Source of the DNA: Blasia pusilla
Taxonomy: Eukaryota > Marchantiophyta > Marchantiopsida > Blasiales
NCBI GenBank assembly: GCA_050084515.1
Contig: CM114271.1
Coordinates: 6,944,001-7,008,000 of the forward strand
Length of the DNA stretch: 64,000 nt
Direction: 5' to 3'
Position 1 is the first letter of the stretch. Each line of letters begins with the position of its first letter. The notes below the pieces were generated by a model. That model was not told where the DNA came from and made no database searches. It saw only the letters and a program-made list of their open reading frames with translations. This document shows, piece by piece, positions 44,337 through 56,489 of this stretch. Both the position numbers and the translations under genes were made by a program.

Positions 44337-44365
<29 letters not shown>
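44337..44365. repeat. (TA)n microsatellite
   Basis: A 29-bp TA run flanked on both sides by the direct repeat acatctatttgaa (44321-44333, 44371-44383). Confidence 0.97.
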
Positions 44366-44367
<2 letters not shown>

Positions 44368-44526
44368 ATCACATCTATTTGAAGTTATCCCCATTATTTT
44401 ACCATACACTCTCCTTGCAATGTGGAGTGTATGGTGAAAGTTTCACTAGTTACCGATGCCCTTTTTCTTTGCTCTAGGTCAATTTAAGAAATAGTTGCCA
44501 CTGCCATTTCTGCTATTTTTAATAAA

Positions 44527-44782
44527 CTAGTATGTTGCTTGTGCAATGCACAGATTACAATTTTTCCCTTTAATTTAATCTTTATTATTATGGGAGAATG
44601 CCTTCTTGATTTGCAAACACCTCATTCGTCGACATGTGGCAGTTGGTAACAAGAAATTTTTTCACATTCCGCGGGCAGCAAGAAAAAAATTGAATTTACG
44701 TAGAACATCATTATTCCTTTACCTGACTGTACACTAGCAAAAGCTTGTTTATTTCCCATGCATCGCACGAGCTCCTTACTAG
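44527..44782. mobile_element. short element with two inward Helitron-like ends
   Basis: The left end CTAG (44527-44530) is followed at 44540-44552 by tgtgcaatgcaca, a perfect 6-bp stem. The right end ACTAG (44778-44782) is preceded at 44757-44769 by catgcatcgcacg, a stem with one mismatch. Both look like plant Helitron 3' termini (hairpin about 10 bases before CTAG). They are also imperfect inverted repeats of one another, so a MITE is an alternative. Confidence 0.45.
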
Positions 44783-45899
44783 TTACTTTTAAATGACATC
44801 CATTAATAAGAGAAGAGTCTCAAAAGAAAATATGTCAACACTTGAAAAGAATTTCCTCTAATCCGATACACGGGAGTGTAAGGACTAATCATATTGCACA
44901 CAATTTTTATTTTCTACTCGTAGAGTAGGAAACATTTGGTTGCTATCCGGTTGCCACATCTCAAACGGAGAGGAGTTTGCAAATAAAAAAAACACTCTCC
45001 CATAATTTTATATATATATACACTAATATGACCCCTGTTCTTTGCTCAAATGATTTTCAGAATGCTTTTAAGCTCGGCGGTTATGCTAGTTGTTACGGGA
45101 GCATGCCAAGATGTATACATTTATAATTAAAAGAGGATGGGATTTTTGGACCTCCTTCTCTCCTAAATGTGCTCATAGATTCCTATACACAATTTCAAAC
45201 ATAGCGCTCTCCTTATAGAGTGATACCGGGTTACCATCGGTTGAAGGGATTCCTCTTGCTTTTCTGGATCTTTTGATACGGGCTGGGCCCAATATTACGA
45301 ACTCATTCCCTCATAGTGCTAGCGGTCATTGGTGGGTGGCTCACTTACTCCTCACTTCCTCTTTTTTGGCGTTTCCAATTTCTTTCATAACTTTCTTCTG
45401 GAATGTCGGTTCTGGACGTGTTTGGGCTTGTTTCGATCGTCTTGACGAGCTCATTCTTTTGATATCACATAGTTTTTCTAGTTTTTATTCCTTCCCTGTA
45501 TGCGCCTATTTTTTTTTACGGGTTTGTTTTAGGTCAATTCCTCCCAAAAGTCTTCCTTGCTCTTTCAACTCCTTACCTTACTGCTTCGCCCCTACATACG
45601 TTTGCCATCTCCTTAAGGACATTAGAAATTCATATTCTTGAGCCATCTCTTCCGATACCATATAGATCACTTTTCCTTTTCAATTGCTTTTTATATTTTT
45701 CTCATAGTAACTTTCAATCATAAACTCGGTATTGCTTAATCTTCATTTCTCCATCTAAATTTCTTTTGGATGGATTCCATTACTTTTGCTTTGCTTGTTA
45801 TCCTCATGCTTTCTTCAAACCATCTTTCATATGTCTTTATATATGTGGGGTCACGCGGTAACCCTACATATATAAATGCTTGATATCTCCTATTACTCT

Positions 45900-48835
45900 T
45901 CCCACAATGGGTTTTAGTCCTCCCTCCAAGGGGTGGTGCAACGGGTCATCGTGAAACCTCCACACGTATTCAACGCTTTATGTATGGGGATTGGGAGAAT
46001 CTTCAGAATGAGCATGTACTCCGAGCAGAGGCCTTAGTTACGGCTCATCCCACTCAACATGCCAATCATGGAAGGCCTTCAATACAACAACGCCTTCGAC
46101 AAAGTCTACTTTTGGGGCAGGTTGGTGAGTTTTCAGGTGCAGCTCGAGCATTGGGTCCTCTTTCTCCGGTATCCAAGCGCGGAAACAGTGGCTCTCTTAG
46201 AAGCTCTTCATCCTCCTTCAAGTGGCGATGCTCCACCTTTTGTGGAAGACTATACAACGGACCTTTACTTGGAGCTTGACTTGGAGGTTTTCACAAGGGC
46301 TTTTCTGCATATTCCTTGCTTATCAGCAAGCAGGCTATCATGGATGGTTTTTGAGCATCTCCGCGATTGCTTTATCCCAGCAGATTCAACAAGTGGCTTT
46401 GTCTCTCTATATAAGGTGTGTGCACATATGGCCGTAGGTTGTCTCCCATTCTCTATCTCTAGGCTCTTAGGGGCTTGTCGTTTGTTGGCTATGGATAAGC
46501 CTCCTTCAGGTGTGCGCCCTCTGGCTATTGGAGAGATTTTATACCGCTTGGTTAGTCGATCCCGATGCTTGCAATTTCGTCCTCACTTTAGTGTCCACTT
46601 ATTTCCTCATCAATTTGGAGTGGCAACTTCTGGAGGTTGTGAGGCGGTGGTGCATGGGATTTGCTCCACTCTTGATATTCATCCAGATTGGGTAGCAATT
46701 CAAGTCGATGTGGCTAACGCATTCAATTCAGTTTCTTGTGCGGCCATCTTTGAGGAGTTACGTTGTGCAGGAGGACAACTTGCGAGCCTCATTCCATTTT
46801 TTGGTCCTTCTATGCCTATGATACGCCCATTATATATTCCCATCATGCTACTTCTAGGGAATATAGTATTCTACAATCGGCTTGTGGCACACGTCAAGGT
46901 GATCCCATGGGTGGCCCACTCTTTGCCATTGCCTTTTTTCGTGCCCTCCGAGCATCAACGCAAGCATTTCCATCTTGTCTTTTCCCTATAATGTGATGAC
47001 ACTCATATTATAGGTCCTGCTTCTGAAGTGGTTCTGCTTATACCCATTTCGTGGAGCAACTCTCTTTCTTAAACCTTGAAGTCCAACCTGTAAATGTGGA
47101 GTATGGTCTCCTTCATGCCTTCCCTCAACATTCACCCCACTTACTCATGATTTTCCCATCTACATTGGAGGGGTTAGAGTTCTTGGGGTCCCAATTGGCT
47201 TCATTGACTATGTCTCAAAGTTCTTGGATGAGGCCCTTTTGAAAGACGTGGAATGGCTTCATTTGTTACCTTATCTAGGGGATCCTCAAGTGGCTTATGG
47301 GATTCTCTCCCCATGTTTTCTACGACGTCATTCCTACCTTCTTCGCACTTGCCCTCCCACTTCAAGGTTCTTACATCGGTTGGCCTCTTTTGATACTTCT
47401 ATCTTGGCAACTTTTGGTCAACTTCTTAGCCCGAATACCTTTGAGGGAGAGGACGGTGTCTTTCCTTCACGACAAGCTATCTTGCCTATTTCTTTTGGAG
47501 GGGTGGGACTGTCCTCCATACTCGTATGTGCTCCCGCAGCCTTTTTGGGGAGTTGGGCGTTGGTAGCACGGATTATGGCTTCAAGGTTTCTCCAAGGAAA
47601 TACACCTATCTTGATGGATCATATCGCCCATGTAGAGGAGGGGGACTTGTTATTTCAACAACAACTGAGATCTGCATGAGCTCTTCTTCCTCTTGCTACA
47701 CAAGCAATTCTAACCCCTTTCATTCAACTAATTACGGAAGGGCTTGATCGACTTCAAGAGCATATCTACGAGAATCTGCATCAAATCAACTTTTCCAGCA
47801 TTCTCTTTGAGGCATCCTCTGACGCTAATCGAGCTCATCTACGTTCATGTGCGGGCACCGGAGCGGGGGCGTGGCTTACTGAAAATCCTCTTATTCTTCC
47901 ATTTCGTCTTCCTCGAAGTATATTCTCGACAACTTTGCGGTTACGTCTTGGACTTCCCCATCCTTCTCTCTCAGGTGTGCCGAATTGTGTATGCAGGGAT
48001 CCCATTTATGCCAAGGGTATCCATATTCTCCGATGTACACGTGGTGGAGAACAAACGGCCACACATGATGTCATTAGAGAGGCGGTAGCATCGATGGCTC
48101 GTACTGCAAGATACACCGTTGGCCAAGAGCAACTCCATGTCCTACCTTCAACCACACAAGCAACCTCTCGTCGGAGAGTGGATCTTGTTATATCTCGAGG
48201 TGGATTCTGGACACTAGGTGATGTGGTGGTTGCTGATCCAACACGTTCTGACTTGGTGTGTCGAGCCGTACATGCCAAAGGTTTGGCGGCCGAAGATGCA
48301 GCAAGAATCAAGGAGTTAAGTTATGTTGTGAGACATGCGACTGATGGATTTATTCCTTTTGAAGTGGAAGTATTCGGTCATTTACATGTGTCTTTTGATA
48401 CTTTCCTGAAAATATGTGCTCACCACTCCCTCGAGAATCATCACCTTGCCCCTTCCCGTAGTCCATCTCTCTCGGTAGTTACTACTTATTTTCGGCAATG
48501 CATCTCAGTGGCCTTACAACGTGCACAAGCCTTGGCATTGATACGTCGTGCAGAGGTGGTGGGGGGTCGCTAGCCTCGTCGTCCATTCACGTTTGACCAA
48601 CCACTCGTGTTCTTGTAAGATTTGTTTCAGGCTATCAACCGTGTAGCTCGTTGAGCCGATGTTTGCGTAGGTTTGCTGCCATTTTCTTTTTGCAATCTTT
48701 TATGCATTTTTTGACTCGTCTTTTGAGTTGTTATTACCTTTCTTTCTCCTCTTTTGAGGTTTATTTTATAATAAAATGGATATATTTTATGGGGTCATCC
48801 TCTTTTAATTAGATAGATAGATAAATAAGAGTGTA
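45900..48835 (+). mobile_element. non-LTR retrotransposon (LINE) with RT, CCHC knuckle and restriction-like nuclease, degenerate
   Basis: The plus strand carries an upstream region (GRPSIQQRLRQ, LLLGQVGEFSGAARALGPL, about 46070-46160), then RT with SRLSWMVFEHLRDCF, GVRPLAIGEILYRLVSR and motif A IQVDVANAFNSVS (about 46700-46735). Next come motif B GTRQGDPMGGPLF (about 46888) and motif C DDTHIIG (about 46993) just after a stop. The thumb has GDPQVAYGILSPCF and LPISFGGVGLSS. The knuckle CVCRDPIYAKGIHILRC (C-x-C-x9-H-x3-C, about 47980-48030) precedes GGEQTATHDVIREAV, and the nuclease part has RVDLVISRGG and GDVVVADP. The 3' end is a short tail of GATA-type repeats (48812-48835). Several frameshifts; inactive. 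Same family as 23040-26330. Confidence 0.8.
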
Positions 48836-49110
48836 GTAGGGCCACTCACTGCCGGAGTTGGGAGGCACCCGAGAGTCGTAGCAACGGCCAATGCCCGTTT
48901 GAAGAAACGGGTACCTACACACGACTCCCGTTTCTGGGAACGACAATTTTTAGGGACGTCCGAACGAAATTTTGTCCTCTTTCGGACAATACCAATTTTT
49001 AAATTATTGTTTATAAAAAAAGTTATTATTATTATTCAATAAAGTCCATTCGTGTGGACTACACGGGAATTTCCTCCGTCCCTCGTATTTGTTCCCCGTC
49101 GGAAGGAAAG
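48836..49110. repeat. tandem repeat unit 1
   Basis: A ~275-bp unit beginning gtagtagggccactcactg and ending gtcggaaggaaag. It is repeated directly downstream as unit 2. Confidence 0.75.
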
Positions 49111-49705
49111 GAGTGGCCCTAGTAGGGCCACTCACTGGCCACTGAGTTGGGAGGCCCCCGGGAGTCGTGGCAACGGCGAATGCCCCTTTGAAGAGGCATT
49201 CGTCGCTGCCCCTAGGCAGCGGGTCTCCATAGCGTTGCAGCGTGCCCAGGCTAATGGGCTTTTGCGGGGGACTCAGGGTGTGGGAGACGCCGGCGCTAGA
49301 GGCTCACTTAGTAGTAGTCATAGCTCTCTTGTTGTTGCTGAAATTGTCTCTGCTGTTGGTGAGTTTCGTCGTTAGGGGGGAATGCCCCCTTCTTCCTTTT
49401 CTGGTCTTGTTGTGGCCTTCAGGTTTCAACTCTTTGAGTCCCCTTTTTGTACTTCCGATGGGTTTTCCATCACTCTTTTTATCGAAATGCATCTTTATTT
49501 GAAGAAACGTGTATATACAACACTTTTCCCGTTTTTTGGAACGACAATTTTGAAGGACGCCCGGAAGAGATTTTTGTCCTCTTCAGGACGATATTAAAAT
49601 TTTAAATTGTTGTTTATAAGAAATTATTATTCATTAAAATCCACTCGTGTGGACTACACGGGATTTCCTCCGTCCCCGTATTTGTTCCCCGTCGGGAGGA
49701 AATGA
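49111..49705. repeat. tandem repeat unit 2, interrupted by a LINE tail
   Basis: The second unit runs 49111-49193 and resumes 49498-49705. It starts with an 11-bp inverted repeat (gagtggcccta-g-tagggccactc, 49111-49133). Unit 1 shows the uninterrupted order (cgtttgaagaaacggg). Confidence 0.8.
49194..49497 (+). mobile_element. 5'-truncated LINE tail with TTTGAAG target-site duplication
   Basis: Encodes the LINE C-terminus (RVSIALQRAQANGLLRGTQ, compare ISVALQRAQALALIRR at 48500) and its 3' UTR (ccgatgggttttccatc). TTTGAAG occurs at 49187-49193 and 49498-49504. A short 5'-truncated copy with a target duplication is typical of target-primed reverse transcription. Confidence 0.85.
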
Positions 49706-50193
49706 GTAATACTCATTTACTACACAAATCATACCCGTATGGGGGCGGACACGCAACTGAAAGAAAATGAAAGAAACCGTCTGTCCTGCCCTCCTGTGGG
49801 CCTCCCTCCTCTCCAAATTCCCATCCGCCTGTGTTTACGAGAGTTCTTCTGTCTGGCTGCCAGCAGGTACCCCGTAAACAACCGCATCGATTTGAACTCC
49901 AGACTTTATGAGGGAATGAATGTGGGAGCCTCTCCCCCACAGCCACATTACTACTCCGTGCTCGCCAGGAAAGCAGGCGTCAGACCTGCACTCTGTGGAC
50001 TCAGTAGGGTCCTGTCTCTCCGTGTGACGCATGGAGTGAGGAGCGACAACATTCCTGAGCCGACCTTCGCATGGCGTGAGGGTAAACAGCTTTCTCGACG
50101 CGATCTCCGTCGACAGAGGAAGAGAAAGGCATAGCGGGAGAGAGAGAGAGGAGATCGGGAGAATTTCCTGGACTGCAGCCTGCGAGTACGAAG
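49706..50193 (+). other. upstream region of the enoyl-CoA reductase gene
   Basis: Likely promoter and 5' UTR. A GA-rich run (50139-50155) lies about 40 bases before the start codon. A 131-aa frame (49739-50134) spans the region but has no recognisable motif. No clear TATA box was seen. Confidence 0.35.
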
Positions 50194-52406
50194 ATGAGGG
50201 TGGACGTGTTGTCCAGGAACGGCAGGGAAATCGTCAAGGGCGGCGTTGAAATCCATAACGATGTATGTTTCTCTGTGCGATTTTTTTCATTCTGTTTGAG
50301 CATGCTGTGTCTCGTCTGTCGTTTGGTTCAGTGTCTCCATCGGTGTGCGCAATGTGGCCATAGGAGGTGCAGAAACCAGTAGCTCCTGCCTGCTAGCTGT
50401 AGTGCTTGCCTGGATGGACCCTTTCGCGTAAATGGGGGAAGCATTGGTGGAAGTGAGGCTTCTTCGAGCGCCGCTGATCAGGGAAGAGGGAGCGATGCAC
50501 TTCGGAAGTTGTATCTTAGTCCTTCAGCAGGTCTTGAATTTTGCAATTGGTCCCCTGTGCGTCGTTGATGAGGGTACGAGAAGTATGCGGATAGAGATTT
50601 TTCGACGATTCTGGTCGAGCATTTCGTAGTCTTAAGTGCTCGATCCCATGATCCACCTTCCCTGCTGCACCCCACTCTGCTCTACCCTATACCCTAAAGC
50701 TTACCCGTTTCCTCAGTGAACTGCATTCCGTATGATGCCCTAGTGTTGCGATGAGCCGAGACATTTGTGCTCTTCAACCTCCAGGATCTATTTCGGGAGT
50801 TGCTATTCGAGAGCGTCACTCCGGGTTTAGCTTCCGTTGTCACCCTCCCTAATCTCATAGCACACAGTTGTGCGTTTTACTGTTGCGCGTGGGTTAGTAG
50901 CCCTAGAGGGAGTGAATGAGGTCTTTGATGGAGGATTGGTAATGATTCAACTTGGACTGGTGCATTTGGTCACCGTGAGTGCAATACACATATACATCCG
51001 GTAGTTCACAACTTACCCGTCGTTTTTATCCAGGCCACCGTGGAAGATCTCAAGGCGGCTATTCACAAGCAAGGTGGGTGGTCCTGTTTCTCGATTTCTT
51101 TTTCCACAAGTTTTTCGCGCAGGATTGGTATTGGAATTCGGAATTGCGCTTACACATGTCATTTCTTCCTCCCCAGGATGAAGCTTTCTTTTCCAAGGGT
51201 AGGCTTGGGCTGTAGCGCACCATGTTTGGAGTACGTTCATGTCGGTCATCTTCACCTGTCAGATTATCTAACAACGGTGACTCTGGTGTTTCGATTCAGC
51301 CCGGAAGTATTATCCAAGCAGACAACGTCTCACCCTGCCATTAGAGAATGACCAGGTGCGCCCCACGGTGCTGGAATCTGGCAAGAAACTGAAAGACTAC
51401 TTTGGGGAGGACCGAGGAAAGGTGCTCTTCAAGGACCTGGGTCCTCAGGTTGGCTATAAGACACTATTTTTCTTCGAGTATCTGGGTCCTCTTCTCATCT
51501 ACCCCATCTTTTATTTCTTCCCGGCTATATATACACTTTTCGGTCTGCCACTTCGGAAATCTGTGCATGTAGCTCAGACCTATGCACTTTATGCGTGGAC
51601 ATTCCACTATGCAAAGCGTATCTTGGAAACCTTTTTTGTTCACAGATTCAGTCATGCGACCTCCCCAATCAATAATGTGTACCGAAATTGTGCCTACTAC
51701 TGGAGCTTTGGCACCTTCATCGCATATTTTGTAAACCATCCTTTCTACACCCCAGTTGGTGAAATGCAAATGATGTTTGGATTCGGTTTATCAATAGTGG
51801 CTCAGCTATCAAACTTTTACACCCATATTATCTTGAAGAACCTCCGGGCCCCTGATGGAAAAGGTGGATACCAAATTCCGAGAGGTTTCCTCTTCAACTA
51901 TGTCACCTGTGCGAACTACACAACAGAGATCTATCAGTGGATTGGCTTCAACATTGCAACACAGACTTTAGCAGGGTACCTATTTCTGGCTGCTGCTGGT
52001 TATATTATGACCCAATGGGCTCTTGGCAAGCACAAACGGCTAAGAAAGGTAACCTTCTCAGCATTTCTCCTTTAATCCTTGCACTCTTATAAATGGAGTT
52101 CAGAACTTTCATAGCAAGGCCCATTGGCTTAGGATATTTTGTGGCCATCTAGCTGCATAGTTTTGAAGTTGAAAATTTCTTGGGGGTTATTCCATCCATT
52201 CAGTGTTTTGATAGGGGGAGATCAGAGATTTTGGTGTGTAGCCCCGATCTCCTTGAAAATTATTCAGAAAGGTTCAGTGAGTTGTGTCATTTGTTGCTCA
52301 TTTACTTCTTGCATTTACTGGTATGGAATGGTTGCAGATCTTCGACGGAAATCAGGGCCGAGTCAAATATCCAAGGCGATGGGTCATCTTTCCACCCTTT
52401 CTGTGA
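50194..52406 (+). CDS. trans-2,3-enoyl-CoA reductase (very-long-chain fatty acid elongase), 4 exons
   Basis: Exons 50194-50262, 51034-51073, 51300-52048 and 52338-52406 join in frame through GT..AG introns to a 308-aa protein, close to the ~310 aa of Arabidopsis CER10/ECR. The enzyme performs the last, NADPH-dependent reduction of each elongation cycle in the ER membrane, supplying acyl chains for waxes, sphingolipids and storage lipids. The N-terminus ([16 protein letters not shown]) forms the ubiquitin-like domain. From about residue 90 there are several membrane segments ([16 protein letters not shown]). The conserved [20 protein letters not shown] lies at residues 138-157 and [20 protein letters not shown] further on; it ends [11 protein letters not shown]. 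The steroid 5-alpha-reductase-type C-terminal domain is complete. The start matches the family N-terminus. No defects seen; single copy here. Confidence 0.96.
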
Positions 52407-54746
52407 TAGCTTTATCAGGAAATTCCAAATAGATTGCTGGTTGGTGGTAGGTGGATCTTTAGTATTCCACTAGGAAGAACTCTGGGAACTATGTGCAACG
52501 AGTTCCTTTTTTCGTGCTGGAATCATGGTGGTCAAGTCAAGCGGGGAGGAAAAGTTTGCAGTATTTAGAGCAACAAAATTTGATGTGTCCTGAGGACATG
52601 TTGGTGCCCTCCTTTCATGCACTTGCCCATGTCTCATGATGGATTCTTTAGATGCATGGCAAGGAGTGGCTGCAGATATGGAAAGTTTATAATCTGGAAT
52701 CTTCTGGCCTCAAATTCACCCTAAGCGCCCATCTTTTGTTTTCGTGACGTGAGTTGATTAAGGAACTGCCAATCGTTTCTCTGATTTATTGGTGGAAAGT
52801 GAAATTTGTTTTGGGAAATGGCCTGTGTATGTGAGGAGGCATCAGACCAAATACATCGTCTGTGAGAAAGTATTTGGTGGGATGCCTGAAAGAAACAAAC
52901 GTACCAGCAAGTATTGGTGAAATGTTCGATGGAAATGGAATGTGATAACACTCCAATTATTTATGTCTGTAAAGTACATTACATTCTAAGGAAAGAAACG
53001 AATCGCGGTTTTCAACAATCAATATGGACAAACTGAGACTGGTCCCCATCTAAACGATTGAAGAGTACACGGGTTTGTGTCTAACAGGTCTTACAGAAGG
53101 GGTAAGGCTACTAGTAATGTGTAGTCTTCTTGATAACGGTCACAAAATCGGATTTTTGTGAGGTTTGTTTATTGATGTATTTGTCAGTTGAAATCCTCGA
53201 GCTCCGTGATTTCCTTCCATTTCATACTAAGTACGAATGCTAAAGACGAATGACGGAAAGTCGGTGGTACAAGAGTGCAGTGCCCTCTTAGAAACCTTGG
53301 GATCAACGACAGTGAAAACTTGACAACTCCCTACTTTCATTGCCATCTAACCAAGCAATATATCGAACATTATGTCCCACCGTGAACACCAAGGGAGCTG
53401 GGTTCGGGGAGTTTTTCTTTAGATCAGGCATATTTTCGGTGTTTGATAGTCCGTACCAAAGGCGACTTCTACTCTCAAGTGTTGATACGAAGCATTCCCA
53501 GGTTCCTCATCAATCTCATGGGCTTAAAGATTCTGAACAACACTTGAGAAGAATGAACCAGTGTCGTAGAACGCAGAGGTGCGGTGAAACGAGTCGGAAA
53601 GTGGCGAGGGAGAAATCTTTCTCGTGTTGAAGTTTTCAAAGAACCCACTTTGTTAACGCTACTCGAAGTGTTCCCCTCTCCACTCCAGGGACGAAGAAAT
53701 TTCTCGAGCATTCCAAAGTACGAGTAGTAAAACCTGATGCGCATAAGACATTTCATGATTATCTTGAAAGTATAATCCCGAACGCCATTACTTGGAACTA
53801 CTGCTCGCTATTTATAAACGACGAGAATTCGCGATTGGAGCAGACGCCTAAATATCTGTGTTACCTCATGTCATTTGTGTCAAATTGTCCCGGTTCCTAG
53901 TTAAATTTGGAGTCACCCACATAGATTGCTCTGTTGAAAACTTAATCAAACTGTCGTATTTTCATCACTGAGGAGGCCCAGAGATATTCAAGGTCCTAAA
54001 CGGATGCTATGAGGTGATTACAATTTTTATGTCTTGATGGAACTTACTGGGGAGGGAGCAGGAAGGCCGGCTCCAATTTCTCTCGTCTATGGAAGAAAAG
54101 AAAACGTGATGCGAGTTTAGGAGGAAAACTCACTCCCAACTCCAAAAGGCTTTTATGCGAAGGACGCAAGGACAATTCGCTCAACTGCTGAAGGCTTGTG
54201 TGAAGGACAGAAGGAGAACTCACTCAACTTCTGAGCCAAGTCAAAAACTTCAAACTTTGGTTAAACAAGAGAGGGGGAGAGAAAAAAACGGACCCAAGTG
54301 TATAGAAGTCCTATTGTATGGCCGAGAAAATATGACTCCAGTTTCAGCTGGAAAGATCGACACACATGGACGGGGGAAAAACGTAGACACACGCATGAAA
54401 CGCCGTCGAGGCAAACGGGAGCAGCAGCAAACGTCAGGCCATTCCAAACCAGAAGATGTAAACGCACGAGCTTTTCTCCGAGCACTTTGGGAGGGCTACC
54501 TGAGCTGCATAAGAGCGGGAAGTGCGACGTGAAAAACGAGGTTTGATAAGTTCTGGACTTGCCATTAGCAAATGATCTTCTTATGATACAACGGGTTCTC
54601 CGCGTTACCTCTGTGGGTATATATATATATATATCTGTTGACATCGGAGTCTGGTAATATTTAATGTCGCGGCAAGTCTACGTAAATAGCGCATGGTAGC
54701 CAAATATAACACAAATCCCCTTCACTTGAGGATCATAAGCATCATC
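52407..54746. other. intergenic region between the two host genes
   Basis: Converging gene ends: the reductase 3' UTR on the left and the PsbR 3' UTR on the right. No supported gene. A weak tandem similarity (aactcactcaacttctga / aattcgctcaactgctga) lies at 54120-54240 and a short TA run at 54617-54634. Confidence 0.5.
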
Positions 54747-56361
54747 TCACTGACTGAGAGCACTGGTGTTGTAGACCAGCAAAGCCCCACCGAGTAGTAT
54801 GGCGCTGAGTGTCACCGCCCAAAGGGTAAGACCAGCTTGTCCTGCAATTGAGACGCCCCACGCACAAAGTAGGTTACAATCGGGAAGCTCTACAATCCCC
54901 TCATGGGAAAAAGGCTCTGATCGATTTTGAGATCCGTCTAGGCGAGGACTGCGAGATGAGGATCTCCAAGAACTACGCGAATGAAATGACTTGCTTCGAT
55001 TGAGAAACAGGTACGAAGCGAGAGCCAGCAATGGCCTCCGGCGGAGTGAAATCAAACAGCGTCAGTGTCATTCACCTGGAGTATATACATCGCCTGATGC
55101 GGACCACTCCTCCGGCGCGTAAATGGGACTGCACAACAAAGATGCACAGATCGGTGACCTCCATGACACATTCTGTGTCGACTGGATGGCAAACATCATA
55201 TGAGAAATACGCAACCTCTCATTTCCTAAGCTCCACTTTTGACAGAGAAGCTCACTAAAGAGAGAATAGTTTCTTGGCACTAATTTCCGGTGGGATGGAA
55301 GATATCAGAGACAACATGCTCGCATTGAAATCCACATCGCTGGTGCTCGATACGATTAACGTGGGGGCAGTGAACCAGTCAAAGATCCCCTCCCAGAGCT
55401 CGCATGAAATCCCGCCTTCATAACATGCGGAATCTCGAGAACGAAAGCGGTACAATACGTACGACGCATGTAATTCATCTGCGTTGCTGAATAACGAAGG
55501 AAACAAACAGTTCTGCATATGAATACCTGTAGCCATCCACGTTAGCTCCGTACTTCTTGCCGAATTGATAAACTCCCTTCCCCTGCGAACACAGATTATT
55601 TTCGTTTCCCAACAGCACGTCGATCGTAGTCAAATGGACTTTCAAAATTTGCTATCCTTCTACTTCAAAAGTACAAGGTCCAAAGTCCAACCCGGCTCCT
55701 ACCATGTTCCTACGGAAAGTCGATCACTAGTGGAAAACACACAGTCAAAGGACTCTCAAGCGATCCCTCGATGGCGATCAGCCATCGAAACAGGTTGCAT
55801 CGCTATTCTGTGTACCTTGGATTTCCTGCCCGACGCGTCTAACCCGTCTTTGAACTTCAGATCCTTGCACGGCCCTGCGAAGCTCCATCGAGCACGTTTG
55901 GTACACAGAGAGTGAGATGCCTAGCTTGGTAGCTTCGTGGCATGGCTGAACTTCTCCTACCTCAGGATAGATCGCTGACAGAAACGAACATCTTCACTCC
56001 AAATTTAGAAAACCAGAGAAATTCGTGAAGATTACAGCTGCAGATCGACTGTACAGTGCCGCACTAGTTGACGACTTGGACCTTTCCGTCTTCAAGAATG
56101 CTCAAATTGAAAACAAAACATCGCCATCTTCGTGATCGCGGAAACTACTGGGACGGAGGGTATACCGTAAGGCTCTTTGACGTTCAGCTTTTTCCCACCG
56201 CTAGCGACCACTTGGAGCGCGCCGGTGTTGATAGTCGAGGAATACTTCAGAGCCGGCAATCCCTGAACAGCACTTCCTGACAGTTGAGATTTGCCAGAGG
56301 ACAAACCTCGCGATGATATTGCAGACAATACTGACGAGGTATGTGCCGTTGCAGCAGCCAT
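54747..56361 (-). CDS. photosystem II 10 kDa subunit PsbR, 5 exons
   Basis: Exons on the minus strand, 56361-56166, 55874-55816, 55582-55527, 55128-55076 and 54841-54747, join in frame through GT..AG introns to 152 aa. Residues 1 to about 52 form a Ser/Ala-rich chloroplast transit peptide ([17 protein letters not shown]). The mature part has the family signatures [19 protein letters not shown] (about 74-92), [23 protein letters not shown] and one membrane span at 126-145 ([20 protein letters not shown]). It ends NTSALSQ. PsbR is a thylakoid protein on the lumenal side of photosystem II that helps stabilise the oxygen-evolving complex, notably PsbP/PsbQ binding. Length and C-terminus fit the family (about 140 aa precursor). 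Each exon joint restores a conserved motif, so the model is well supported. No damage seen. Confidence 0.95.
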
Positions 56362-56480
56362 TGCGCTCGAACGCGATCAACGGACGATGTGCCAACGACT
56401 CGTTTTGTATGCTTGCAGCCTTCAATTGCTCGTGCTCCTTCGGAAACACTCAGTTTGCAGGATCGCCGACGAGAGGATTT

Positions 56481-56486
56481 CTTATA
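56481..56486 (-). promoter_or_regulatory. possible TATA box of psbR
   Basis: Minus-strand caaTATAAGaa lies about 120 bases before the psbR ATG, a distance compatible with a plant TATA promoter. Assigned on position and sequence only. Confidence 0.35.
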
Positions 56487-56489
56487 TTG

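Larger units (their letters stand above)
43451..45899. other. AT-rich intergenic sequence with small repeats
   Basis: No gene is supported. It contains a TA microsatellite, a short element with Helitron-like ends and two inverted LINE-tail-like motifs, listed separately. The 122-aa plus frame at 45273-45641 is hydrophobic and unrecognised; it may be decayed LINE 5' sequence. Confidence 0.4.

Noticed and set aside
49739-50134. 131-aa ORF upstream of the enoyl-CoA reductase
   Set aside because: Overlaps the probable promoter and 5' UTR, has no family resemblance and competing frames exist on the other strand.
54155-54532. 125-aa plus-strand ORF downstream of psbR
   Set aside because: Arg/Lys-rich with no motif, no splice or promoter support, and long overlapping frames on the other strand.
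55565-55915. 116-aa plus-strand ORF
   Set aside because: Lies antisense over two psbR exons and introns; an antisense shadow.
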